Part shown: piece by piece, positions 23,501-37,900 of the stretch
Layout: every line of letters starts with the position of its first letter
Numbering within the stretch: position 1 is the stretch's first letter
DNA from: Taeniopygia guttata
Lineage: Eukaryota; Chordata; Aves; Passeriformes; Estrildidae
Length of the DNA: 64,000 nt
Direction: 5' to 3'
Assembly (NCBI RefSeq): GCF_048771995.1
Contig: NC_133032.1
Coordinates: forward strand, 29,351,501-29,415,500
Notes under the pieces: generated by a model
What the model was told of the DNA's origin: nothing
What the model saw: only the letters and a program-made list of their open reading frames with translations
Database searches by the model: none
Position numbers and translations under genes: made by a program

Positions 23501-26500
23501 GTAGAATTTACAGGAAATCTCAACTACTGAACTATTTATAACAGCCCCAAACTTCTCATAGGAATACAAATAATTATGGGACTGAAGTCAGGCACCTGGT
23601 CCAAACTCCCTCCACTTGTAGTATCCTCCTACAGCTCTGGTGGGATCATCTCAGTGCAATTAAGGAGAACCTGACACTGTGGTATGAGAAGAGATTCCTC
23701 TTCCACCTAAAGCCATATTCAGTTACCTTCTCTGATAACCTCTTTGTGAAAAGTTTATAAACTAAACCTCTTTGTGCCAGAAAATACTGACAAATGAATG
23801 AAAAATGGCCTTGCAAATGCTAAAACATTTTGCTTTACATACCATTGTCAGCAGATACTTTAAACTCCCCTCCCAAAGATGAGGTATCAGCAGGTTCTCC
23901 TTTGATGTCATCCTTCCTTAATAATGTTTCAAAGTATATGTGAAGAGGAATATCTAATTTAAAAAAAAAAAAAAAAAAACAGAAATCCAAAGGAATAGAG
24001 TCTGTATTAGAAAGATAGCAACCTTTGAGCAAATGAATTGTGCATCATCACTAGAGGTCTAGGCATTGATTCACCCATCACATTCAACATAATCTGGGAG
24101 CACTATTGCTAAGGACTGAAACAGACTCTGGAGGGTATTGAGTGATAATAAGTTTGGGGTCTTCCCTCTTGACCAGCTCCTGCACAAAACCCAGCAGAGC
24201 AGAGGGCACACAGAGCACTTCTCCTGTAATGTGAAGAGGCTTTGGTTCAGCCTTTTGGGTACAAGTCATTAATGCTTTTGGAATTTGTTACTCCTGGGAG
24301 TCTATAGGTATTTTCAAGGTACATTCCCTCTCTGTCTCTTTGGAAAAGTCTATAGCAGGGCAATGTAATTCATTTTCTGATAGGAGTTCTGACGTAGAAT
24401 TAGCCTGAAAAAACACTTCAAGTGGTAAATCTACCCTCTGCTGTAAAGCAGGGAGGCTTAAGAAAAACCTCTCTCTGAAAAGCCTTTCTGGAAAAAAAAG
24501 ACAAGAATGAAGGGACGTTTAATTGAAATGAAGTGTCAATGTAAGAAGTAGGCTTGACAGCCAGTACATTCAGAATGAGAAGAGGACTGTGGGCAGGCCC
24601 AAGGGTGGGCATTAAATGACATATATTTATGCACAGCCTCATGTGCCTTCAGGATGTGCCAGGACAAAAACTTTCAACATCTTTTGCTTAATGAAAAGAA
24701 CAATTATTTTTTTCAATTTGATATGGATCTAACTTGATTGCTTTATCTCAACACCCCAAGGTTTTTGCTGTGTTTCCTACTCTACTTCCAAGTTAAACAA
24801 AGGTCTGAAAGGTGTAATTGTTACAACTTTTAAATAAAGAGAGAACCAAAACATTTCTCCTATTTTGTTGGTCTTTTGGTTTTGTTTTTGTGGGGTTTTT
24901 TTTGTGTTTTTTGTTTGTTTGTTACTGGTTTGTTATTGGTTTTTTGTTTGTTATTGGTTTGTTATTGGGTTTTGTGTTTTTGTTTGTTTGTTATTGGTTT
25001 ATTATTGAATTTGAATCCCTCCTTGCACACAAAACCAATCAAACTCCCAGAGTTCTAAAATGAAACAAATGCCAACAATGTATTTTTAACATACAGAGAA
25101 AATGAATGTGAAACCCTTTTCTTTCACTCTGCTGACAACTCTATATATAAAGATGTGGGCACAGCACAAGCAGTATTTTAAGAGAAGTTCTTGCTCTGGA
25201 AGGGGATAACCAAGAAAGCTGCAAAGAAAACATGAAATGGAGGTAGGCTACAACTTGTAAAATTTCAACCATGCATTTATTCGCAGTAATCCTTTCACAT
25301 GGAAGAAAATGTCAAATTGACTAATCTTTACGAAGAGGTAGAGACAGCAAAGTGCACAAAATAAAGCATGAATCTAGCCTCCCCCAAATGTGAGGACTGC
25401 ATTTGAACAGGAGATAGCAGGTCTAGTACTTCTTCCCTGTCTCAACTATTATTAGCAAGGCTCCTGGAAGGAGAACAAATATTCCTTAACAAATATGTTC
25501 TTGATACTGGAGTGATGCTAAAAACAGTTTTTCCTCCTCCATCCTGGCAAAGTGTCCAACAGTAGCCACAGCACAGTCCAAAGCTTTTCAGATTTTTTAT
25601 GATGACAAAGCTTTTTTTGAGAAAAAGAGAAGGTCAGTGTTCTTGCTACACACCCCAGTCTCCTTTAGCAGGGAGGTAAGAACACAAGGGGCACAGACCT
25701 TCCTTGAACAGGTCTCTAAACCCTTGGGGTCCAGCTGTGCTGCCAGAGTCACAGGGGAAGTGATAGCGTGTGTAAAAGTACGATTTAGGTGTTTTTTCTA
25801 TCCACTACGGAGTTCTGCTGACAGGGATGTTTGCTGTTGCACTCTGAGTGAGTGTTCCATTTCTCCTATCTGCTCCTACAATAATCTCCTTTTTAACCCA
25901 TGCATGTGATGCGAACTGCCAGAGCTGAGGCTTTCTCTGGATTCCATGCCCACACGTCTTCTCTGCAGGCCAGTGACAAGTTCTCCACAACCAAGCCTTA
26001 AGTTAATTCCTGACTTCCTAATACAAGGCTGCAGTAGCTACACTGTCATTCTGGGAATACAATAGGTTTGATTAAAGATTCAAACAGTTCCATGGAAGTC
26101 CCAGCCTCATCTCCAGAATTATTTTGTGGCAAAGAAGCCCCACAGAACAGTGTAATTTCTATACTGGTCAGTAACCATCTGGAAATAAATTCTTCCTAAA
26201 AGCTAAAAAATTCCACAAAAATTCAATCTGTTGATAACAACATTTAGGCTACTATTTTGAAGTCCCAAGTACTGTCAAGCTGCACCTGCACTAATTTCAG
26301 GGCTGAGTCACAGACAACATCCTCTACATTACTGTCCAAAAAGATGAAAAGATCAGATGGCAAGAAACCATAAAACTTCAAAGACAATAAAAAATGCTGA
26401 CTATCACAAAAATTAGAAAACGTAAATAAAGTTTTTTAGACCTAGTCCAAAGGGCCTGAACAGAAAGAAAGTTGCTTATGAAAACAACACAACCATGGTA

Positions 26501-29500
26501 TTGTTGGCAAAAGCAGCATCTCTAAAGGACTAACCCTGACTCAATTAGACACCCCATGAAAGACCCAAGCACACCTTTTTTCATGACCAGTCTTTCAAGA
26601 CTGTAAGCACATTGCTAGTATGAGAAACCTAGAAGGTGTGCTTTTCAAAAGTCAGGATCAAGTCAAGATTTTAATTTAGTCTAACCTCATGTATTTTGAC
26701 ATGAAGTTTTCTCTTGAGAGAACAAAGTCCTAAAAATTATTGAAAAAACAAGTTAGTCCACAACCTCTACAAACACAACTACTCTGTTAAGTCATGGCAT
26801 TACTTACCTGAAGGGAAAGATAAAACTGGATGGAAGGAAGAGTCCAGCTCTTGCACATAATCTAGGATTTTAGATTCTGTGCTGTGCTCACTGCTGCTGA
26901 AAGTGGAGGCTGGCACCACACATGGCAATCGAGTTCTAGATGGAAAGGAGGCATCTCTAGATGGAAAAGTCTGCAAAAATACACAGAAACAAAGCTTAAC
27001 TTTTCCTTTACTCATGTTCTTCAAATTAGACCAGAAGAGGAAAAAAACCCAACAAATCAACAACTTAGTGAGTGACACACTTTAATATGTGAATGGGAAG
27101 AATATTCCAGCAATCTCCAGATAGTCTAAATATGACTAATACAAAGAATACAAACCGCTCCATCAATTAGGACCAGGAAACAGCTGTCAAAGCTTTCAGA
27201 TAAAATGGAACTGTTTCCATTATTTTGATCTATCCAATGACAAACACCCCTTAAAATTTGATTCTAGGATAACAGGATAACAGGCATGATATAAATGCAA
27301 AAACAAACTTAACACCAGACTAAATAGAGGGGTCTTATTCATTTATCCCCTTAGTAAGATTCTTAGCATCATTGTCTCTAGGCACCTTGAAGAAGAAACT
27401 ATATTGAACATTTTGAGCATACTGTGTACTTACACAAACCAAAAAGGCAAATCCTTTATCTTGTCATAATTTAAACATCAGATAAGCAACAGAAAGAAGA
27501 CATACAGCAATAAATACGGGGAGGGAAGCATTAAGAACTGATTAACAGGTAGTAAAAGGAATTACTAGAAAGAGGAAAGGTGCAAAGAAAGATCAATTTA
27601 GCTGCTTGGCTGCAAAGCTTGTTTAAGTATGGAAGGTAAAATGATGGATGGCACAGAACTGGTAGATGTGAGGTAGCAGGACTGAGGCAAAAGGCAGGGT
27701 GCAAACGGGCAGGAATAAGCAGCAAAGTGCAGGCCTGGACTGAGCTCTGAAAGACAGAAGGAAAGAATTAAATATGATGATACAAGACAGCAGCAATTAG
27801 CAGTCTGTGCTTCAGAATGTGCTACAAAAACCACTTCAGGGAAATAATGTGGCATAAGCTCCTTTCTTACTGGATACTTGTGGTAGTAACCCCAAAGATA
27901 CTGACATTTGAAAAGTTTCTGATATTTTGCCAAATGCTGCAGATCCTGCAAATGGGAATGGTGAGAAAGGGACACTTAGAAGGATCTCAAGCCTATCATT
28001 GTACCAACAGTCACATTTACCAGTCCCTGGGAAACAGTTCCAGTGTAAAAAACTGTAAGAATGAATATGATATTTTCTTATAACTTTTTATGGAAACATG
28101 TCACATCAAGGGCGAGACTATCAAAGAACATTACTTGCATTTTCTGTACTTCTGCTTTCTGAATCAAAGATAACTCTTTTTCCTGCCTGAAATACTCCAG
28201 GCTGCACTTTAGCACTGCCATTCATGAATTAGTGATGCAGGGATTATATCTACCAGATAAAATTCCCTCCACTTAGTCAAAACCATCCGTCTGCCACATG
28301 GCATCAATATTCACAACCCACACCATCTCAGAAAATATTACATTAAGAAGTTCCCCTTACTATCTCTTCCTTTCTTCTCAGTTACTGAGTTCTCTATGCT
28401 GGTATTGTATCTGAGAAACTACTAAAATCAAGTAAGCATGTTATGATGCTGGAGCAGAGAACACAGTGATAGTGGAGGGAGGTTCATGTATTTAACTTTC
28501 TCCCCTCCCCCAGGAAAACATTAACAGTTCTAAATCCACCTTGATCTCCATACACAGGTGTATGCACCAGTGCTTTCAACTTAACTTGGAAAGAATTCTT
28601 TCCTAGCCCAGGACTCCTTCAAATCAATGTTCTGTTATTTTCCTGTGACAGACATATGGGACTCTTCATCTGTTAAACTTTAAACATCCATAAAGTGTTG
28701 GCAGAACTGGGTCCTGTGTTTGGAAACACTAGAGGGATAAATGCTAACGTAAACTTAATGTTTCCCATTATATGGATCATTACACTAAAGCTTAAAGAGC
28801 TTTTAAGTACTTGCTCTGCCTCAATGCACTAAGGACATGCTTTTCAAAAATACACAAATGCATACTTCTTGTTGATATTTGGGTTTAGAAATGAAGTAAT
28901 TTATTAAATATCTACTCTTTAAACTGCAACAGCACCACTCCCGCCTGTCCTTTTTTTGTTAGCGGAAATGAATCACATTACAGTAGATAAGTCTCTCAGT
29001 CATTCTTTAAAAAAGAAATTCCCAAAAACTAATTAGTAAAATTACCTAGAAAGTATATAGATAAGACCAAGACACTCTGACATCCAGACCATTAGTCCTT
29101 ACTCACTTTTTCTTGCTTTAATCCACTTTAGCCCCAAACATATCCAGATTATTAAAGCTGAGCCAGTTCAAAAACATGCATACATGGTCAAACAACCTCA
29201 CAGTCCAAATCCATTTTGAAACTATATTAAAATCCATTTGGCAATATCAGTAAATGGAGAATTCTTTTCTTCAACTTGCCTGTGATGGGAATTATAAAAC
29301 CTTATGCCTGAATTTGTGCTTTGAATGCTCTGACATCAACACCTAAGTAATGAAATCTTCATTAAGCCAAAAGAAAATACAAACTTCATAGATGAAAGAG
29401 CAATTTTATTTAAATACTTGTGAAGCTACTATGGGAAAAAAACTAAGAAATTTGTCAGTGTGTGTGTTCCTAGCTACCAGATCTGGTTTAAATTTCTAAT

Positions 29501-31928
29501 GGAGCAGTCTTCCACTGGCAAATGCAGAATTAGTGAAATCATGATGTTTATCAGAAATGCTGACTTAATAAACTCTTGATGAAAAGATTTCAGAAGCCCT
29601 TAGTACTGCACTTAAAGCATTTTACTCAAAGAAAGTGATTCAACTTTTATTGAAATAAAATGGAAGAATTGTTTATTGGAAAACTAAACTCTCCTTGCTT
29701 GCAATTCCAAATAGAACACAGTCTACAAACCAGTTGCCTTTTACAGAACTCAATTATTGAAACTTTAACATGGCAACAAAAAAAAAAGTCCATCAAAACC
29801 CAGCTGAAAATAAGGCCACATATATATCCATTCAGCCACAGCAATGACACAGGAACATCATGGCACAGAGTTTTAGGAGACAGGCCCCTACAGCAAACCT
29901 GACCATGATATCAACCCTTCAGAAAGCAAGAGAGATTACAAAACTCTCATCAATCTTCCCCTTTCCCCTTGCTATACTACACCTTGTACATCTCCTGGAA
30001 CATTCTTCTTCATTACTGAAATACAAAACCTCATGCTTCTCGAGCTCAAGCAGATATGAAGGATAATATTACATAAAATTAATTGTATTAGAGAAAACTC
30101 ACTGTGTTTAAGAGGAAGTGAGGAGTGTACAAACTTTAAATATTGAACTAAAATAGCAGCTCTGGTTTAAACTTATTAAGCTTATGAAATGAAATGGTGT
30201 CAACCAACAGACTAATTTTCTAGAGTATTATGAATTTTGAACGTGGATTTTTCACCCTTAGTACTGTTTTACTGGGTTACAGAAAACATAGAACGCAATT
30301 AATTTTGATACTCAAAACAATTCTTGTGCTTGCTTGTGGCAGACTGATGCAATAGACAAAGTACAGTTGGCTCATGCCTCTGTTCTTGAAGGGTCAGAAG
30401 GCTGAACTCTACGGGCTATCCCCTCCTTCTGCAGTGAAAAAGCTGAGAGTCTGTGAAGCATGACATAACTGAAAGGAAAAATGTTTTGTGCTCCCATTAA
30501 AAAAATTGTGAAGTGAATCCTCATTTTGTGGTTTCAGCTACTCATCACTAAAACTCTGACCATTTTTGGAAACATGCCCAAGTATAACAGTACAGAGAGC
30601 CACAGTTCAATTATCCCACTGTGTCTGAATCCAGGAAGGTAATTAAATTAATTCAAATACACTCTACTGAATACCTGTCACACCTGCTCCTGATTACTCT
30701 TATTAAGCCCAAACAGGCAAGGAAAAACGCATTTATTCTCTCTACAAACACACTCTCCGGAATTCTCAGCAATATCGAAGAAGAGCTATCTCCCTCAATA
30801 TTAAAAACTGCTCTTCAGTAAATGGGTAGCAGAGATTTAACCATGGGACTCAAGAGAACCTGTGTGGGCGGCTGACAACTCACCTTTGAACACCAAACAC
30901 ACCAACTTTTAATCCTTTGCTGTGTACAGATCAGACTAACAGAGCAGCCTGCTTGCCTCAGTGCTTTAGCATCTGCCTGAAGGACAGCCCACTCCTCCAT
31001 AGCCTCCCTCTTCTGCACACAACACCCTGCCCTGAGCAGAGCTGTGTCCCTCTGGCAGAACACACAGCTCCATGAAACCTTGTGTTTCTGTGTAAATGTG
31101 CAGGTCTGAAGTGCAGAGTGCTTTTGGGCAACACACAACACATGGACAGTGAAAGGTTAATCTGAAAGCCCCCAAGAGTTTATTTCTTATTAAAAGGTAA
31201 TGGGAAAGAGGGTGGGAGAAGCATCTAAGACATCCCCATGTGGGAAGGTGCACAACAGACGCTGCTGACACACACACCCCTGCCACATGTCAGAACCTCC
31301 CTTCCAGATGAAGTTTTTATAGAAGTCAAATGGCTGTGCTTTCCCAGGCACATCAGCTACAGGGATGCAGGCTGCCCCAGGATGTAAAATTCATCTGCCT
31401 TGGCCCCTTCTAAAGCTGTCAATACAGATAAGATGGCAGATCCTATGGCAGGGACCATTTTTTTTCCAGGACAAGAACGGAGAGTTCCATAAAGTACTAA
31501 TGAAAACTTACTCAGCATCCAACTTGTCACAAATTCAGATTTTTTGGTCAGTATCCTACAAGGAGTGATAGCTTCTACTGTTCTCAGAGATCACCCACCT
31601 CTCCTAAGCATACATGGAGTTTAGTTTCTTTAATCCTGCAATAAACCAGTGGGACCTTCACCTGCTCTGTAGAAGTGCATGCTGTCTTCTACATCCTGAA
31701 ACAAAGATGTTTTGTTCAACTAGAAAATCAGTTGGAAAACCAAGGTTAGTCCTCAATCTTTGACCAGTTAAACCAAAAGAAAGAAACATTTTTTAATACA
31801 CATGGATATCTTTCTTCTCAAAGACACCATGCAGAAATTAAGAGTAGATGTGATCAGTAAAACACTTCAGAAATGTCACTACACTAAAAGTGCGAGACTT
31901 GGAAAGCATGAAGGTTTTTCTTTCTGAC

Positions 31929-31960
<32 letters not shown>

Positions 31961-34900
31961 AAAAAACCAAAAAACAAACAAACAAAAAAAACAAACCAAA
32001 AAAGACCACCAAAAGATTTCACAGGCTTATTGGCTTGCCACAAACCTTAGAGGATGGATCTAGTTCTACTGGCAGTATCACAGACTTGCAAAGATAGAGG
32101 TGTTTGTCCCCTTCCTTTCCACCTTCATGCCTCCCTCCCTCAGAGACAGAAGTCTTGTCAGACATTCAGAATAGCTGAATGTGTACCAGAACTTCTTCTG
32201 CCACTCAGTTTCATTGCTTTTTAACTAACAGAAGGCCTTCCTTTTTAACTTCCAGGGTTAAAGCAACAATTTAATTAACTATTATTTTCACTTACAAACT
32301 TGGTAACCGAGGGATTCTCCTTCCCATACCACAAGACTGACATATCTACAGAGGTACCACACCATTTGCATTGAAGCAGTTTGCAGGAGACTTGGCAAAA
32401 AACAACATTCTTTCAGAAGTTAGCAATGCCAGGAAACTATGCTGAAGCAGGTGGTGGAGCCAGTATCTAGGGATACCAAGGAAGAGGATGACAACGAGCA
32501 GACTCCACTCAATGCCACTTCTTTCCTCCCAGGTACAGGCCCCTAACAAATAGCATTGCTATTTAGCAAGTAAGATAAAGGCTATGCATGCTGAATCAAA
32601 TTATGTGTGTATATATGTGCATTATATGTAAATAAAAACATATACACACACTCTTTCCAAAAATCTGAAAATTATCAAGACTTGGGAAAGACCACATGTA
32701 TTTATCAAATGGCATCAACAAAAAATACCACTGGCACTAGACATGGACTGGGAATGCTCCTGAACACATAAATCATAGAACCAGCATGAGATTTAAATCA
32801 AAAGAAGAAACTCATACCCTACAATTTAAATACTTTTCTCCTGTCTGCTTCGCAGCCTTCTGGACAAGCACTCACTTTGTTTTTCAAACACTAAATGAAA
32901 ACAGATATTCTTCTGCTCTTACTTAAATCCCAGTTGAGACTGCAGAGAAGAAAATGTGGCAATATGCAACTGCAAGAGTTGGCAACACTATACCAACTGT
33001 TTGCCTGTGGTATCCAAAATGTAAGCTTTTGGACTTCAATTCCCAAATTTCAGGGTGCTGGCACCTTTGTAAATTTGAATTCTGTTTTCTCCACATGCCT
33101 TGGTTCCCACAACCAACTCCTTCTCCAGCAGGTGGAATATAATTACAGTGAGAATTTTCAGATTAAAAAAAAACCACCATGCTCTACAACTCTGCAAAGA
33201 AACACACAGGGAAAAAATTGACAGTACTCCAATCTCCCTGCTCTATTGTCTCTTACCTGCACTTAGAGCTATATAAAGTTTTTACAGATTTAAAGTCTAC
33301 ATAGCATCAATGACATCTCTTGGCAAAACATGACTTGAAGAAAGTGGAATTAATATCCTTTGTTAGGATATGAAATGAGAAACTAACAAAATATACTGGC
33401 AAAACAAAATCCTTGTCATTAAAAAAATCCTGCAGCAAGTCACACAGGTGGAATAGCAAAAAAGAAAACATCAGGGCATGTCAGCTAAGCAAACCTCTCT
33501 GAGAGTATAACACTTGTCTGCTTTTAAAAATTTAGTCACAGATAATTTAGTTCCTTCGAGTGCAGACAAAAAACCAGCAGGGGACAGAGCTACAGTTTTC
33601 CTTACTATAGGAAAAGCATTTGCAGAAGGGCGAGGCATTAGACTAGAGAACCTAGGGTGGGGAAAGAAGGCAGTTATAAATGCAACAATCACTGAGAAAT
33701 GATTCAATAGGTGTTTGTGTCTTACAGACCTGACACCCATCTGCTACTTAGACTTTCTGGGTTTTAATGTTTAGATACTTTTGGCCTTCTTTCTTAGCAT
33801 TAAATCACATGACACACATTATATAGGAGGAGACAATGATCCAGAGGTTTTGACTTGCCAGCTGTAACAATGCAAACAAGGAGCAGATCCAACATTCTGA
33901 ACACAGCACTCTCACCCTTCCAAATCCCACCTGCAAACTTTGTCTCCTGTTACTAGAACACACCTGCTTCTTACTCTTTTGTGCTGTTCTGCATGCAAGT
34001 TTTTCATTCCTTCATTCAAATGTTTACGCTGAAGAAATGCACCACGACAATCATGTCCTCTAGACTGAAGCACAGACTGCCATCCCGGGGTTTGCTGTGC
34101 ATGACTCACAATCAAGAAATGGCCTAAGCTCTAACAAAGCTGTTTAGATAAAGAAGAAAGATACAAAACAGATTCCAGGGCCAAATGATGACTCAGGGAT
34201 CATCTTGTGGTACTTAGTCATTCTGAATTAGGGGACAAGCGGATTTGGCCTCAAAGGTTGTTTCAAGTTCCTGAGGATATTGGATGGTGACAGATAAACC
34301 AAACACCCTGTATCCTGTTTTATTTATCTGCAATCTATCTTGTCAGTCTGGAAGGTCTTCTGGAGTTTCACAGACTTCTGTTTTTTCTTTTAGATACTAC
34401 CCTGTGTAAGCATTATTGAACTAGCACAGCAGGGGAAGGTGTAGTCCTTTTCAGAAAAGAAACAGCAGAGGACAATATAGGGCATCTCTCCACAGGCAAC
34501 AGGAGGCTCCTAGGTCATACACACTCATTGTAAATGTATGTGGCATGGCAGTAGATAAGAGAAAAAATGTGGCTGCCTTCCCAGTGACCTTATGAACTAA
34601 AAGATAGCATAGCAATTCACAGTTTCATACTTTACTTTTCCTAACATGGATGTTAGAGGGGTGAGGGGAGAGAATAACCTTCCCAAATGAATCTGATGAG
34701 ATGTGAGGGATGACACTCTGAATGTCATTCAGATGCACAAAGGGTACAACCAGTCATTGCAATGAAAACCCAATTGCAAATTCTTCAAAACTATCCCAGC
34801 ATTTCTTAATGTCCCACACATAGAGGTCTGCATTTTGCTGTGATTCTCTGCTCATAATTCTTTAGTCACCATTTGCTCAAATTACTTTGCAGAGCAACAT

Positions 34901-37900
34901 CTTCCCTCAGCACTGCCATGCACTGCTTGCTGGCTGTTCAAACCAGGCACCCCCAGGAGCTACAACGTTCAGGAGATTCAGTTTGCTCCTCTGATTTTGG
35001 CAAGCTGGAATTTGTTAATTCCACATCTGCTGTAAGACTCCCAGCTTGTTTTCAGGCCAGTGACGTTAAAGAAATGGGGGTCCTCACAGATTGTGGTACC
35101 AGGGGTTATATAAATATGTTAAATTTGACGAAATATGGGAGAGGCACTTGCTAGAGAAGGCACACTAATGTTACATTAAAAATCCAACTATTTCCTATAT
35201 GCTAAGAAGCTACTCATTTTCTTCTGTGAAAGACCAGAGGAAATTTGCTGGAATCTGGGGAATATAAATGCCTTTTCAGAGAAAACTAGATACCAATCCC
35301 AGAAATCATTCCCCATTTTGCATCCTTACCCTTAGACATCTGCCTAATCCAGAAGCAAGTCTGGGCTGATGGCCAGTGCTCTTTCATTACAAGATGAGCA
35401 ATCTCTTCAACAGCTGGGTAATCGTGTGTAGCAAGTGCAGGACTAAGAAAGTGACAGGGCCTGTTAGAGTAAGATTTATTGAATGAAATGATACACTGCT
35501 GATGACTCTTAGTTTAAAATCTCGATACTGATTCAGGCTTGATTGTCAGTATATGCTGGACATGTCCAGTCTAATTTTACCACTTACTTCCTTAGCAGAA
35601 TCCCTGATCCTCCGTTTTCAACCAACACAGTGTGTGAGGCTTGGTTCCCTGCTTTACCTTAATTTTCAAAACTTAACTGAGTTTGGCACGTGCATGATGA
35701 CTGAAGCTGACAACTCAATTGCTGCCATAATTTCTTATATTCTCAAGGAAAAAGAGCTACAGAATCTGTTTGTACCCCATTATGTAGTTCTTCACATTGC
35801 CTCTTGGTTAACTTTCTCATGGAAAGGACATTCAAAAGCAGAGTCTAAACACAGAGTTTTGAGCTGAGAGCTGCAGTAAGCATAAATAGTATTCCCTACA
35901 GGGGTGTTTTACCCTGCTGTCTTTGGGACATCACTTTTGGTCAGGAGACACTGAAGCTAGGTTAATATAAGGCAGCCTGGCACCAGAGATGTCAAGAGTA
36001 TGGAGCAGACACAGGGTTGCACCAGCTCCAATACTTGAATCCTTAACTAGTAACCCAAAAACATACTTTTTGCTTGCAGCCTACAGCCAAAGGTTAATTA
36101 TAAATCTTTCTTTGCAGCCTACAAGTCAAGGTAAACTATCAAGCATTCAGAGCAGCTAAGCTCTGTATCTGGTTGAAGGTAAAAATGTAAACTCTGCCTT
36201 GAACTCTGGCTGTCAGGCTATAGACATGGAGTTCCTGATCACAAGCCTTGATATCCTCTGATCACCAGCCTTTACTGATATTCTCAGAACTTCACTAACT
36301 CTGGTCCACTTCTCAGAACACAGAGACATAGGTAGTGCTTGTAGAAATATGAAATACTCAAACCTGCAAGACAAGAGGTTTCCAGAAAGGCCTGTTATTT
36401 AGAAACTGCATCTGGAGTGAAAACCCTTCATGTTTAAGACAAAGGAAAGTCCTCGAGTCTCTTGCTAAGGAACTCTCTCCACAGCTGCAAGAAGCAGTTG
36501 GAGGCATCAGCCACAGCACAAGGCCTCCAACCTCTGTGACAGGATTGCATGGGAAACAGTAAGTCCAAGTCCACAACAGTCTTCTTGGTCAATGCAAGGA
36601 AGATGAAAAGGCTAACTAGGAGAAGGCAGAGCTCCCAGACTCACTCACCACCTATCCCCTCTGGCCCACACCTTCCAGGCAGGCTGCCAAGTCTTTAAGC
36701 CCCACTGCCAGGAAGCTGGGAACTCAAACAAATAAGAAACTGGACAGTTTTTCAATAAAGTATCTTGCTAAAACTAGGACGCCACTGCCATTTTGCAGAG
36801 AATGTTGAATCAGCATGGAACATCCTTGCATGGGAAATTGCTCCCCAGACCACTGGCACACTTAGTAAATCCTACACAGCTGAGGAGACACTGAGACTTC
36901 CCTCAATACTACACTTAAAAAGGCAAAGTAAAATCAAGAAATTAAACCCTCTTGGGATTAGCACTGCTCTGAAGAATGAGTTCATACTGTCTCTGCCCCC
37001 AAATTAGACTGTTTCTTTAAGCACCACGGCTAAACTCATTATATATTCTCACCAGCAATATGCTATTAATATCAGATGTGAGATATATCAGATAGCCTTG
37101 CTGTGCACAAGATAATGAGTTTTTTTTCATTTTAAAATATTAATTCCTCTGTTATGCAGAAAATTGTCAGAGTTTTCAAGCACTCTTTAAGTGTCATGAA
37201 AAAGGCAATATAACTAATCAGAAACAGCAAAAATGGAAACAAGATTAAGGTATTGCAATTCAATTTCCTAGAAAATAATGCGCCACCAGCTGTGTAAGCT
37301 TTCCTGTAGCTAAAACAAATATTCTGAAAACAAGCAGGCAGATGCTTTACACTGTAGCGTCTCCTCAACAGTCAGGCCTCCAAAAGAACTCTCAAGTTGT
37401 CTTTTAGACTGTACAAGGGCTTTAAAGACAGCCATAGAACACACTGATTTGCTAAGCAAGACTCTGAGCTATCTTTAATTTTTATGTTCAACTCATTAAC
37501 TCCGAGCTCCTGCAGACACAGTACTGGCACCACACACACTCCACGGTCCCTGAACGCAACAAATAAGCAGCACAGCGTGCACCATTCCTCTGGCACACCA
37601 GACAAGACACATGCTGACTCAAGCAGCTGGACTCTGGTTTCCTTTCCCAAAGACAGAGGCCAGGGCCTACCTGCTGATTCCAGTGACAGGCACCGTGCAT
37701 TCTGTAGAGTTTCCTCTTCTGGAAACTGTGAAGTGGCCTTGTTCGGGCAGATGTGCTCACATTATTCACAGAGACAGACCTGAGCCTTGTCCTGTCTTTT
37801 CTTCTTTTCTTGATGTGCTGATGGTCAAGCAGCCAGCTGCTTGAAGAAGACACCTCTCTATTGTCTGAAGCTCTGCAGTTTCATGAATAATGAGGAGAGG

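Larger units (their letters stand above)
23954..26807 (-). other. KANSL1L intron 7 (2.9 kb)
   Basis: Intronic DNA holding the A19 run at 23961-23979 and the GT-rich minisatellite-like tract at 24869-25009. No gene is recognised. Confidence 0.75.
26971..37670 (-). other. KANSL1L intron 6 (10.7 kb)
   Basis: Intronic, AT-rich DNA. I see only the A/C-rich tract at 31928-32004 and an imperfect inverted repeat at 32604-32652. Open frames here, none over about 125 codons, lack splice signals or family features. Confidence 0.75.

Noticed and set aside
23580-23740. Possible CR1 piece near GGTCCAAACTCCCTCC
   Set aside because: Only a few words resemble CR1, with no ordered match, so it is not supported.
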